Assembly: GCA_029251065.1 (NCBI GenBank)
Contig: JAQXEB010000044.1
Coordinates: 1-6,140, forward strand
Direction: 5' to 3'
DNA length: 6,140 nucleotides
DNA from: Luminiphilus sp.
GTDB taxonomy: Bacteria; Pseudomonadota; Gammaproteobacteria; Pseudomonadales; Halieaceae
Shown here: positions 1-6,140 of the stretch, piece after piece
How the letters are laid out: each line of letters begins with the position of its first letter
How positions within the stretch are numbered: the stretch's first letter is position 1
Notes under the pieces: generated by a model
Databases searched by the model: none
What the model saw: the letters and a program-made list of their open reading frames with translations, nothing else
Told to the model about the DNA's origin: nothing
Position numbers and translations under genes: made by a program

Positions 1-1163
1 ACCACTCGCCCGGTACTTGCACGTTTTATGGGACTGCAAATAGCAATCAGGTCATGGTTGAAGCGATGGGCTTGCAGCTCCCTGGTAGCTCTTTTGTCAA
101 TCCAGACACCCCGCTGCGCGACGCGCTCACTGACTTTGCTGCTGAGCACATTACCCGAATCACGGCGCAAAGCCGTAACTACCGCCCAATGGCCCAAGTG
201 GTTGACGCTCGCGCGCTGGTTAATGCCCTCGTGGCCCTGCTTGCATCGGGCGGCTCTACGAATCACTGCATTCACTTAATTGCCATTGCACGAGCCGCGG
301 GTTACCGCATGAACTGGTCAGATTTTGACGCAATTTCGGCTGTGACGCCCTTAATTGCACGGGTCTACCCCAACGGATCAGCCGACGTTAATCATTTTCA
401 TGCAGCCGGAGGGACCGGCACGCTCTTTAGGGCGTTGCTCGATGCCGGGCTGATGCACCCGGAGGCAACCACGTGCTTCGGCGACAATTTCAGCGACTTT
501 TGTCAAGAACCGATACTCGTCGATGACCGAATTGAGTGGCGTCCGGCGGCCAGTCAGAGCTTGGATACTGATATTCTCACAACGCCTAAAACACCTTTCT
601 CAACCAATGGTGGTGTCAAGCTGCTTGAGGGCAATCTGGGTCGCTGTGTGATCAAGACTTCAGCGGTCGACCGGTCGCACCATATTATTGAAGCACCTGC
701 CGTGGTTATTGATAACCAAGACGATCTAAGGCCACTGTTTGACGCCGGAGAGCTGGATCGCGACTGCGTTGTGGTGGTTCGGTTTCAAGGCCCTGCAGCA
801 AATGGCATGCCCGAACTTCACAAGCTGACACCCATGTTAGGTGTGCTTCAAGACCGCGGGTTCAAGGTTGCACTGGTGACAGACGGTCGAATGAGTGGTG
901 CGTCGGGCAAGGTGCCAGCCGCCATTCACCTCGTTCCAGAGGCGTTGCAAGGCGGGCTTCTGGCACGACTTCAAACCGGCGACGTCATTCGCCTCGACGC
1001 AACGACTGGGGTATTGTCAGCGCTCGTCGACACGACGGATCTAGAGCATCGCGAAGTGTCGTTAGCGCCGGCGGCTCGCGGTACAGTGGGGCGAATTTTG
1101 TTTCATAATAGTCGACAGGCGGTGAGTAGCGCGGAAGAAGGCGCTTCTTCATTGTTTAACTGA
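1..1163 (+). CDS. edd: Phosphogluconate dehydratase (6-phosphogluconate dehydratase), 3' part; 5' end outside window
   Basis: This enzyme dehydrates 6-phosphogluconate to KDPG, the first committed ED step, in the cytoplasm. It belongs to the IlvD/Edd iron-sulfur dehydratase family. The reading frame is open from the window edge (first whole codon at base 3) and gives 386 residues, roughly the last two thirds of a family member of about 600. The visible sequence opens with HSPGTCTFYGTANSNQ; its Cys (bases 18-20) matches the third Fe-S ligand of the family, while the first two ligands lie upstream of the window. Further family blocks are PGSSFVNP, GGSTNH, YPNGSADVNHFHAAGG, GNLGRCVIKTSAV, NGMPELHKLTP and the signature TDGRMSGASGKVP at bases 879-917, whose Ser (894-896) is the presumed catalytic base. 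The ATG at 54 is internal, because conserved sequence precedes it. The gene ends in TGA 8 bp before glk. No frameshift or missing visible key residue was seen. Confidence 0.97.
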   Translation, partial: HSPGTCTFYGTANSNQVMVEAMGLQLPGSSFVNPDTPLRDALTDFAAEHITRITAQSRNYRPMAQVVDARALVNALVALLASGGSTNHCIHLIAIARAAGYRMNWSDFDAISAVTPLIARVYPNGSADVNHFHAAGGTGTLFRALLDAGLMHPEATTCFGDNFSDFCQEPILVDDRIEWRPAASQSLDTDILTTPKTPFSTNGGVKLLEGNLGRCVIKTSAVDRSHHIIEAPAVVIDNQDDLRPLFDAGELDRDCVVVVRFQGPAANGMPELHKLTPMLGVLQDRGFKVALVTDGRMSGASGKVPAAIHLVPEALQGGLLARLQTGDVIRLDATTGVLSALVDTTDLEHREVSLAPAARGTVGRILFHNSRQAVSSAEEGASSLFN

Positions 1164-1171
1164 GAACGTCA

Positions 1172-2167
1172 ATGACCAACAACAGTGACAGTCCAGCGAC
1201 AGGGCATTATCTGGTCGGCGATATCGGCGGTACCAATGCGCGCTTTGCGTTTATTTCGCCGGGCGAACGGCGTCCTTCGCCACTCGCCAGATACCTTGTG
1301 GCGGACTTTGCCACCTTCGACGACGTTCTGTCTCGACTCCTCAAAGATTGGCAAGCACTGGGGCTACCCGAGGGCGGCCCAACCAAAACCTGTCTTGCTG
1401 TTGCGGCGCCCCCGCACTTGAACACAATTAGCTTTACCAACAGTCCGTGGCGCTTTGATAGCGCACTGCTTAAAACCTATCTCGCTCAATCCTCCATTGA
1501 CATCATTAATGACTTCGCTGCGGTGGGATATGCGTTGATGGCGCTTAAGGCTGGCGATGTGGAGCAAATTGGCGCGGGTGTATCACAGGCACATCAACCC
1601 ATGGTCGCCATCGGTCCCGGGACCGGAACCGGCGTTGCCACCGTCGTATTCGATACGATGCAACAGCCTGTTATTGTGCAAGGCGAAGGCGGCCACGTCG
1701 ACTTTGCGCCCATTACCGATATGGAATTTGATGTTTTGAGGCGACTCAGGGCCCGGTTTGGTCGAGTGTCTATCGAGCGGCTTCTTTGCGGCGCAGGCAT
1801 CGTCAACATCTATCAAGCATTGACGGAGATCCGCGGACAATCCGCGGAGTTCAGCTCTCCGACAGATATTGGCATCGCAGCACAGCGTGACAATCCAATT
1901 GCGGCCGAGGCCATGGCCATGTTTTTCGCCGTGCTGGGCTCTTCAGCTGGCAATCTAGCGCTGACAACAGGTGCAATGGGCGGCGTTTACATCGCGGGCG
2001 GCATCGCTCCGCAGTACATCGACCTCCTGCGACGCAGCGACTTTCGCGCACGTTTCTTAGCCAAAGGTCGCTTTGCGGACTACAACACCAACATTGGCAC
2101 CTTCGTCATTACCCATGAAGACCCTGGGTTACTTGGCGCAGCGTTGTATCTTGGAGATCAACACTAA
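1172..2167 (+). CDS. glk: Glucokinase (Glk family, bacterial hexokinase type)
   Basis: This enzyme phosphorylates cytosolic glucose with ATP to glucose-6-phosphate, feeding Zwf two genes downstream. At 331 residues it is close to E. coli Glk (321) and aligns along its whole length. The N-terminal phosphate-binding motif GDIGGTNARFAF starts at residue 16. IINDFAAV carries the expected catalytic Asp114. The adenosine/phosphate loop GPGTGTGVA starts at 148. GEGGHVDFAP holds Glu172 and His175 and SIER holds Glu202, which correspond to glucose-contacting residues in the family. The C-terminal FIAGGI-like motif appears here as YIAGGIAPQ. The ATG is the first in frame ahead of the phosphate loop. 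Its SD is weak (GAGA at 1162-1165, over the edd stop), which suggests translational coupling to edd. It is Glk-type rather than a ROK kinase, because there is no ROK cysteine zinc motif. The stop codon abuts the eda start with no gap. Confidence 0.96.
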   Translation: MTNNSDSPATGHYLVGDIGGTNARFAFISPGERRPSPLARYLVADFATFDDVLSRLLKDWQALGLPEGGPTKTCLAVAAPPHLNTISFTNSPWRFDSALLKTYLAQSSIDIINDFAAVGYALMALKAGDVEQIGAGVSQAHQPMVAIGPGTGTGVATVVFDTMQQPVIVQGEGGHVDFAPITDMEFDVLRRLRARFGRVSIERLLCGAGIVNIYQALTEIRGQSAEFSSPTDIGIAAQRDNPIAAEAMAMFFAVLGSSAGNLALTTGAMGGVYIAGGIAPQYIDLLRRSDFRARFLAKGRFADYNTNIGTFVITHEDPGLLGAALYLGDQH

Positions 2168-2797
2168 ATGAGCACACCGTCTTACGATTTTTTAGACACA
2201 GCACCCGTTATCCCTGTCATTGCGATCGAGTCCTTAGAGCAGGCTGTCCCTCTTGCGCAGGCCTTAGTGTCAGGGGGCATCTGCAACCTTGAAATCACGC
2301 TGCGGACCGCCTGTGCGATCGAGGCCATTCAGATGATTAGTAATGAGGTCCCCGGCGCCCATGTCGGGGCAGGCACGGTCTGTAATGCCGAACAATTCGA
2401 CGCGGTCGTTGAAGCCGGCGCAAAATTTGTAGTTTCTCCAGGTCAGTCCGACTTGTTGTTTGAGCGATCTCTTCTCACCAACATCCCGTTATTACCTGGC
2501 GCAGTAACCGCCACTGAGATTATGGCGGCGCGAGAAGCTGGCTTTACAACATTAAAATTTTTCCCGGCCAGTACATCGGGTGGAGCACCGGCGATTAAGG
2601 CATTTTCAGGCCCTTTTTCGGATCTCCGCTTTGTGCCGACCGGTGGCATAAATTTATCGAACGCGCACAGTTATTTGGCACTGCCAAACGTGCGGGCCGT
2701 GGGCGGCTCGTGGCTAACCCCCGCGGACGCCATTCATAACAAACGATGGGACGAGATTGCGCAACTTGCGCGCAACGCGTCCCAACTGCACGCATAG
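2168..2797 (+). CDS. eda: KDPG aldolase (2-dehydro-3-deoxy-6-phosphogluconate aldolase)
   Basis: This class I aldolase cleaves KDPG, the Edd product, to pyruvate and glyceraldehyde-3-phosphate. Its 209 residues match the usual single TIM-barrel length (E. coli 213). Visible landmarks are PVIPVIAIESLEQAVPLA near the N terminus, LEITLRT with Glu42 (the general acid/base position) and Arg46, VGAGTV, VSPGQSD, PLLPGAVT, LKFFPAS with the Schiff-base Lys130, FVPTGGI (phosphate site) and GGSWL near the C terminus. Many relatives also act on 4-hydroxy-2-oxoglutarate, so some side activity is possible. The ATG directly follows the glk TAA (TAAATG). A GGAG at 2153-2156, 11 nt upstream and inside glk, can serve as SD. 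Its place between Edd/Glk and Zwf/Pgl supports the ED assignment over the unrelated sugar-acid aldolases of the same fold. Confidence 0.96.
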   Translation: MSTPSYDFLDTAPVIPVIAIESLEQAVPLAQALVSGGICNLEITLRTACAIEAIQMISNEVPGAHVGAGTVCNAEQFDAVVEAGAKFVVSPGQSDLLFERSLLTNIPLLPGAVTATEIMAAREAGFTTLKFFPASTSGGAPAIKAFSGPFSDLRFVPTGGINLSNAHSYLALPNVRAVGGSWLTPADAIHNKRWDEIAQLARNASQLHA

Positions 2798-2799
2798 CT

Positions 2800-2804
2800 G
2801 GGAG
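2800..2804 (+). promoter_or_regulatory. Ribosome binding site of zwf
   Basis: GGGAG lies 9 nt before the ATG at 2814, just after the eda stop. It selects this ATG over the in-frame ATG at 2757, which lies inside eda and would add 19 residues unlike any family N terminus. Confidence 0.75.
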
Positions 2805-2813
2805 ACCCTATTA

Positions 2814-4262
2814 ATGGCGGCTGTTGATCTTATTATATTTGGTGCGTCGGGGGACCTTTCGGCAAGAAAGCTGTTCCCTGCACTGTTCCAACTCGAGCGC
2901 CTCAATTTATTGGAAGCGGACTTACGCATCGCCGCAGTCGCGAGGACCCAACAAACACTCGACGACTTCCTCCCTGTGCTTAAGGAAAAAATGTCTTCGT
3001 ACATGGGAGACGACGCGCCGAGTGACGAGGAGTGGGGGAACTTTATTACCCGCTTTAGTTATGTGTCGGTTAATTTTTCAGAGCCAGAGCAGTACGGTGC
3101 CTTAAGAGCATGGCTCGATGATGATCGAACCAGTCTCTTTTACTTTGCAACGCCACCGTCGTTGTTTGCACCCATCTGCGAGCACCTCAGCGACACCCAC
3201 TGCCTGTCGGGTGATTGTCGGATTGTCGTCGAAAAACCCATTGGCGAGAATCTCGCCTCATCGATCAAAGTGAATGAAACGCTTGCCAAATACTTTGACG
3301 AAACATCCATTTACCGAATCGATCACTACCTTGGCAAGGAAACAGTTCAAAACTTGCTGGTGCTCCGATTTGCAAACAGCTTTATCAACAGTCAGTGGGA
3401 TAATACCTGCATCGATCATGTCCAAATTACGGTGGGTGAGATGGTCGGCATTGAAGGTCGATGGTCCTACTACGACAAGGTGGGTCAGCTCCGCGACATG
3501 GTTCAAAACCATCTTATGCAATTGATGTGTTTGGTCGCGATGGAGCCGCCAAACTCGCTCAGCGCAGAGAGTATCCGCGATGAAAAAGTAAAGATTGTGA
3601 GGGCGCTACGTCGCATTGATTCGCAATCAGTGAACGAGAAAGTCGTTCGCGGTCAGTACATTAACGGCTGGGTTCGTGGCACTGCTGTACCTGGATACCT
3701 TGACGAAGACGGCTGCGAAATGGACAGCAGCAATACCGAGACCTTCGTCGCGATCAAGGCCCACATTGATAACTGGCGTTGGTCGGGCGTTCCCTTTTAC
3801 TTACGTACCGGCAAACGACTCCCTGAAAAAGTGACTGAAATCGTTATTCAATACAAAAATTTGCCGCATAATATTTTTGGCGAAGGTACAACGATTCCCA
3901 ATAAGCTCGTGATTCGCTTGCAGCCTAATGAGGGCATTGAACTCAGTATGGTGTCTAAAAAGCAGAGCCTAAAGCAGCGTATGTCACTGCAGTCACACCT
4001 ACTCGATCTCGACTTCCGTGAGGGCAGCGACTTAGATCGAATACCCGATGCGTACGAACGACTGTTCCTGGACGCCATTCAGGGTGATCAATCGCTGTTT
4101 GTCGGCCGGGATGAAATTGAGGAAAGTTGGCGCTGGTGCGATGGCCTCATTGCCGCGTGTGACGACCAAGCGGTGCCTGCACTCCCCTATCAGGCGGGTT
4201 CATGGGGACCTGCAAAGGCGGAAGTCCTGATCGAAAAAGATTTCCGGAGCTGGCATGCCTGA
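2814..4262 (+). CDS. zwf: Glucose-6-phosphate 1-dehydrogenase
   Basis: This enzyme oxidises glucose-6-phosphate to 6-phosphogluconolactone with NADP+ (some relatives also use NAD+), the entry to both the ED and oxidative pentose-phosphate routes. At 482 residues from the ATG at 2814 it is close to E. coli Zwf (491). The N-terminal Rossmann fold shows FGASGDLSARK at residues 9-19. EKPIG is at 140-144. The substrate signature RIDHYLGKE holds Asp170, His171 (phosphate binding) and Lys175. The catalytic base is expected to be His233 in QNHLMQ. The C-terminal domain shows SIRDEKVK, GQY, SSNTETFVAI, FYLRTGKRLP around Arg331-Lys334, RLQPNEG, DAYERL and YQAGSWGP. It sits 16 bp after eda and overlaps pgl by 8 bp. 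Coenzyme preference cannot be read with confidence, though Ser16 and Arg18 in the dinucleotide loop suit NADP+ binding. The sequence is complete and unbroken. Confidence 0.97.
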   Translation: MAAVDLIIFGASGDLSARKLFPALFQLERLNLLEADLRIAAVARTQQTLDDFLPVLKEKMSSYMGDDAPSDEEWGNFITRFSYVSVNFSEPEQYGALRAWLDDDRTSLFYFATPPSLFAPICEHLSDTHCLSGDCRIVVEKPIGENLASSIKVNETLAKYFDETSIYRIDHYLGKETVQNLLVLRFANSFINSQWDNTCIDHVQITVGEMVGIEGRWSYYDKVGQLRDMVQNHLMQLMCLVAMEPPNSLSAESIRDEKVKIVRALRRIDSQSVNEKVVRGQYINGWVRGTAVPGYLDEDGCEMDSSNTETFVAIKAHIDNWRWSGVPFYLRTGKRLPEKVTEIVIQYKNLPHNIFGEGTTIPNKLVIRLQPNEGIELSMVSKKQSLKQRMSLQSHLLDLDFREGSDLDRIPDAYERLFLDAIQGDQSLFVGRDEIEESWRWCDGLIAACDDQAVPALPYQAGSWGPAKAEVLIEKDFRSWHA

Positions 4263-4935
4263 TCGTCTTGTTTTTGAAACCCGTGAGGCGCTTGACCAAG
4301 ACCTAGCAAATGCCATTGTGGCTCAACTCGAATCAGGTATTGAGACACGTGGCTCCGCGACACTCGTTGTTTCGGGAGGAAGCACACCTAAAGGGCTATT
4401 CAAGACGTTGTCCTCAGCGTCCATAGATTGGGCCAAGGTCACGGTGCTCTTGGCCGATGAACGGTGGGTTGCGGAGGACCACGAAGACAGCAATACCCGC
4501 CTCGTCAAGTCACTACTACTCAAAAATAACGCACAGGCCGCGAACTGGATTGATTTCCGCGCGGGCAGTGTTGACCATGAAACCGAACTCGCACGGATCA
4601 ACCAGCAGTTGGGTCATAGCGGACCATTTGATGTTGTGATCCTCGGCATGGGGGCCGATTCACATACCGCATCGCTGTTCCCCTGTTCAGCGGAACTCAG
4701 TGAAGGCCTCACCACGACACATTCGGCCCTCATGACACAACCCACAACTGCGCCTCACCGACGACTGTCACTCTCAAAGACACGTCTTTTGAATACCCAC
4801 ATGGGCGTGATCCATATTGTCGGTGACAGCAAACTTGATGTGTATGAAACGGCCACTGTACGACCTGATGACGATGCACATCCAGTCAGTCACTTTGCCC
4901 ACGCACGCCACTTCAGTCTTTGGTTTGCGCCATAG
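4255..4935 (+). CDS. pgl: 6-phosphogluconolactonase (DevB/Pgl type)
   Basis: This enzyme hydrolyses 6-phosphogluconolactone, the Zwf product, to 6-phosphogluconate for Edd. Its 226 residues are in the short half of the family range. It belongs to the DevB/NagB-fold family, not to the beta-propeller YbhE type of E. coli. Visible motifs are VVSGGSTPKGLF (GGSTPK at residues 41-46), LLADERWV (Asp68-Glu69-Arg70), SNTRLVKSLLL and GMGADSHTASLFP at 131-143, with the catalytic His at 137 by family position. The last motif usually reads GMGxDGHTASLFP, so Ser136 replaces the usual Gly. The ATG lies inside the zwf end (overlap ATGCCTGA, 4255-4262), with GGAG at 4246-4249 five nt upstream as SD. This indicates translational coupling with zwf. 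The overlap and the Zwf-to-Pgl reaction order support the call. The gene ends 15 bp before the hairpin at 4951. Confidence 0.94.
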   Translation: MPDRLVFETREALDQDLANAIVAQLESGIETRGSATLVVSGGSTPKGLFKTLSSASIDWAKVTVLLADERWVAEDHEDSNTRLVKSLLLKNNAQAANWIDFRAGSVDHETELARINQQLGHSGPFDVVILGMGADSHTASLFPCSAELSEGLTTTHSALMTQPTTAPHRRLSLSKTRLLNTHMGVIHIVGDSKLDVYETATVRPDDDAHPVSHFAHARHFSLWFAP

Positions 4936-4942
4936 ACGCAGC

Positions 4943-4968
4943 AAAAAAAAGGGGGCACAAAGGCCCCC
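4943..4968 (-). terminator. Rho-independent terminator of gap
   Basis: Read on the minus strand, GGGGGC, a 6-nt loop, GCCCCC and then TTTTTTTT (4950 down to 4943) form a classic 6-bp all-GC hairpin plus U8 tract. It starts 22 bp after the gap stop codon and finishes 7 bp short of the pgl stop codon. On the + strand the same hairpin has the A-tract before it and no U-tract after it, so it should terminate gap efficiently but not the edd-pgl mRNA. Confidence 0.88.
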
Positions 4969-4990
4969 AAACACTCACACTTAAAAACAC

Positions 4991-6019
4991 TTAAGCCGCG
5001 TGGCTTACGCCTACAGATGCGACTGCCATAAGGCATCCCGTATCCAGCATTCGGTTTGAAAATCCCCACTCGTTGTCATACCAAGATAAGACTTTGACAA
5101 GTCGTCCATTCACGCGCGTATGATTTGCATCAAAATTGCTTGAATACGCATTGTGGTTAAAATCGGCAGACACCAAGGGCTGTGTATTGCAGGCCAACAC
5201 CCCAAATGGATCAGCGGCGGCTGCGCTTGCAAGAATCGCGTTGACCTCTTCCACCGACGTATCACGAGACGCGGTGAACGTGAGATCAACCAGCGAAACG
5301 TTAATCGTTGGAACACGGATAGCGAGACCGTCTAAGCGTCCCTTTAACTCTGGCATGACCAGCCCAATCGCGGCGGCAGCACCCGTTTTAGTCGGGATCA
5401 TGCTCTGCGTTGCAGAACGCGCTCGGTACAAGTCCGTGTGATAAACGTCGCTCAGGTTTTGGTCGTTAGTAAACGCGTGAATGGTTGTCATCAAACCCTG
5501 CTCCACACCCAGTGCAGCGTGAAGTGGCGCAACCATTGGAGCCAAACAATTTGTGGTGCAGGACGCGTTGGACACCACAATGGCATCGTCGGTCAGTACG
5601 TCCTGATTGACCCCAAAAACGACGGTCTCATCGGCGTCACCCGAGGGTGCAGAGATGAGTACTTTTCGTGCGCCAGCGCGAACATGGGCAGAGGCCTTGC
5701 CCCGCGACGTAAAAATACCCGTGCACTCGAACACAACATCGATATTCAAGTCGCCCCACGGCAGATCTTCAGGATTACGCTCAGCAAAAACGGCAATTCG
5801 GTCGCCGTCCACGACAAGGGCGCCGTCTTCAACCGTTACCGCTGCACCAAAGCGACCGTGGGTGGTGTCAAACTGCAAAAGATGCGCATTGATCTCCGGC
5901 GTTCCCAGGTCATTAATCGCAACAATACGCATGCGGGAGGCAACGTCTGGTCGCTCGTACAGCGCGCGCAAGACATTTCGACCGATCCTGCCAAACCCGT
6001 TAATTGCTACGTTGATCAT
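4991..6019 (-). CDS. gap: Glyceraldehyde-3-phosphate dehydrogenase, type I
   Basis: This enzyme converts glyceraldehyde-3-phosphate, phosphate and NAD+ to 1,3-bisphosphoglycerate, using the triose made by Eda. From the ATG at 6019 it has 342 residues, normal for the family. The Rossmann motif INGFGRIGR is at 6-14, and Asp37 in AINDLG is the residue that normally favours NAD+. SNASCTTNCLAP carries the catalytic Cys154, with its partner His181 in TTIHAFTNDQ. RARSATQSMIPTKTGAA, GLAIRVP, FDANHTRVNG and SWYDNEWGFSNRM complete the C-terminal domain. The N terminus and HAFTNDQNLSDVYH resemble the pseudomonad ED-linked Gap-1 as I remember it, more than E. coli GapA. Erythrose-4-phosphate dehydrogenase (Epd) is less likely, because the family's usual NEL-like motif is absent. 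The start is set by AGGAG 7 nt upstream; the in-frame ATG at 6043 lies upstream of that SD and has none of its own. It is transcribed towards pgl, with its own promoter and terminator. Confidence 0.96.
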   Translation of the reverse strand: MINVAINGFGRIGRNVLRALYERPDVASRMRIVAINDLGTPEINAHLLQFDTTHGRFGAAVTVEDGALVVDGDRIAVFAERNPEDLPWGDLNIDVVFECTGIFTSRGKASAHVRAGARKVLISAPSGDADETVVFGVNQDVLTDDAIVVSNASCTTNCLAPMVAPLHAALGVEQGLMTTIHAFTNDQNLSDVYHTDLYRARSATQSMIPTKTGAAAAIGLVMPELKGRLDGLAIRVPTINVSLVDLTFTASRDTSVEEVNAILASAAAADPFGVLACNTQPLVSADFNHNAYSSNFDANHTRVNGRLVKVLSWYDNEWGFSNRMLDTGCLMAVASVGVSHAA

Positions 6020-6026
6020 GCAACTT

Positions 6027-6033
6027 CTCCTCT
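6027..6033 (-). promoter_or_regulatory. Ribosome binding site of gap
   Basis: Read on the minus strand this is AGAGGAG, a near-perfect SD whose AGGAG core is 7 nt from the ATG at 6019. It is the strongest SD in the window, in keeping with a highly expressed glycolytic enzyme, and it decides the start against the ATG at 6043. Confidence 0.85.
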
Positions 6034-6042
6034 CTGCCCACA

Positions 6043-6070
6043 ATTATGTAGTAAATTTACGATAATTCAA
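6043..6070 (-). promoter_or_regulatory. gap: Putative sigma70 promoter of gap
   Basis: On the minus strand, TTGAAT (6070-6065, 4 of 6 to TTGACA) is followed by a 16-nt spacer and CATAAT (6048-6043, 5 of 6 to TATAAT). Transcription would begin near 6036, leaving a leader of about 17 nt that holds little more than the SD. The call is by eye; AT-rich DNA gives chance matches. Confidence 0.5.
6046..6062. promoter_or_regulatory. Palindromic candidate operator in the gap promoter (HexR-like)
   Basis: GTAAATTTAC at 6051-6060 is a perfect 10-bp palindrome inside the spacer of the putative gap promoter. A 17-bp window around it, with core TGTAGTAAATTTACG, agrees at 12 of 17 positions with the HexR box I recall from non-pseudomonad gammaproteobacteria (TTGTAATTAAATTACAA). 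HexR is the KDPG-responsive regulator of zwf, edd, eda and gap in Pseudomonas and relatives. The position would suit a repressor. The match is imperfect and the hexR gene is not in the window. Confidence 0.35.
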
Positions 6071-6140
6071 TGAAAAACTCGCCTAATTCGGCTTTTATTT
6101 AGTTTTATTACATTTTAAGTGGGTAAAAAAATCGAATTAC
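6063..6140. other. AT-rich intergenic DNA upstream of gap
   Basis: There is no credible coding frame here. The stretch is rich in A and T runs. It contains the -35 element described for gap and, at 6098-6112, a second weak HexR-like sequence (minus strand TGTAATAAAACTAAA: one perfect half-site, the other 4 of 6). Whatever gene lies beyond 6140 is not visible. Confidence 0.6.

Noticed and set aside
54..1163. ATG at 54 as the real start of edd
   Set aside because: The same frame is open to the window edge, and the 17 residues before it are the conserved Fe-S cysteine block HSPGTCTFYGTANSNQV. The gene is cut by the window, not short.
1583..1840. Minus-strand open frames within glk (85 and 71 residues)
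   Set aside because: They overlap conserved glucokinase motifs, lack SD sites and show no recognisable domain; they are shadows of glk.
2757..2813. Upstream ATG at 2757 as the zwf start
   Set aside because: It lies inside eda, has no SD, and its product lacks similarity to Zwf N termini. The ATG at 2814 has GGGAG 9 nt upstream.
6020..6043. Upstream ATG at 6043 as the gap start
   Set aside because: It would add eight residues before MINVAINGFG, coincides with the -10 element, and lies upstream of the strong SD at 6027-6033 that is correctly spaced for 6019.
6040..6062. Pseudomonas-type HexR site TTGT-N7/8-ACAA upstream of gap
   Set aside because: One TTGT occurs on the minus strand at 6043-6040 but no ACAA follows at the required distance. 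Only the longer TGTAAT-type box has partial support.
5438..6073. 211-residue open frame on the + strand across gap
   Set aside because: It is fully antisense to a strongly conserved gap gene, has no SD or family motif, and its composition is what the complement of gap produces.
6081..6092. GCCTAATTCGGC followed by T-rich DNA as a + strand terminator
   Set aside because: The stem is only 3 GC pairs and then a mismatch. No + strand gene ends nearby, and the T-rich run is typical of this AT-rich stretch.

Overview
The window is a chromosomal carbohydrate-metabolism locus, most likely from a gammaproteobacterium of the free-living, probably aquatic or marine kind. The reasons are that the proteins align residue for residue with remembered Escherichia coli and Pseudomonas homologues, base composition is moderate (about half GC in genes), and the gene set groups Entner-Doudoroff (ED) enzymes as in pseudomonads. 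The exact taxon cannot be fixed from the sequence alone.

Layout. Bases 1-4935 on the + strand hold one tightly packed operon: edd (5' end cut off by the window edge), glk, eda, zwf and pgl. Junctions are 8 bp, 0 bp, 16 bp and an 8-bp overlap, so all five are probably on one mRNA and translationally coupled. Bases 4936-4990 are a 55-bp convergent intergenic region carrying a rho-independent terminator whose U-tract serves only the minus strand. Bases 6019 down to 4991 (minus strand) encode gap, a type I glyceraldehyde-3-phosphate dehydrogenase. Bases 6020-6140 are an AT-rich upstream region with a strong Shine-Dalgarno (SD) site, a plausible sigma70 promoter and palindromic sequence that could be a HexR-type operator.

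How they work together. Glk makes glucose-6-phosphate, Zwf oxidises it to 6-phosphogluconolactone, Pgl hydrolyses this to 6-phosphogluconate, Edd dehydrates that to KDPG (2-keto-3-deoxy-6-phosphogluconate), and Eda splits KDPG into pyruvate and glyceraldehyde-3-phosphate. Gap takes the triose phosphate into lower glycolysis. The window therefore encodes every step from cytosolic glucose to pyruvate plus 1,3-bisphosphoglycerate, with NADPH (or NADH) from Zwf and NADH from Gap.

I found no mobile element, CRISPR array, RNA gene or unknown coding region. The genes are ordinary, well-conserved enzymes. The points worth a second look are regulatory (the gap promoter palindrome and the one-sided terminator between convergent genes) plus one small motif deviation in Pgl.
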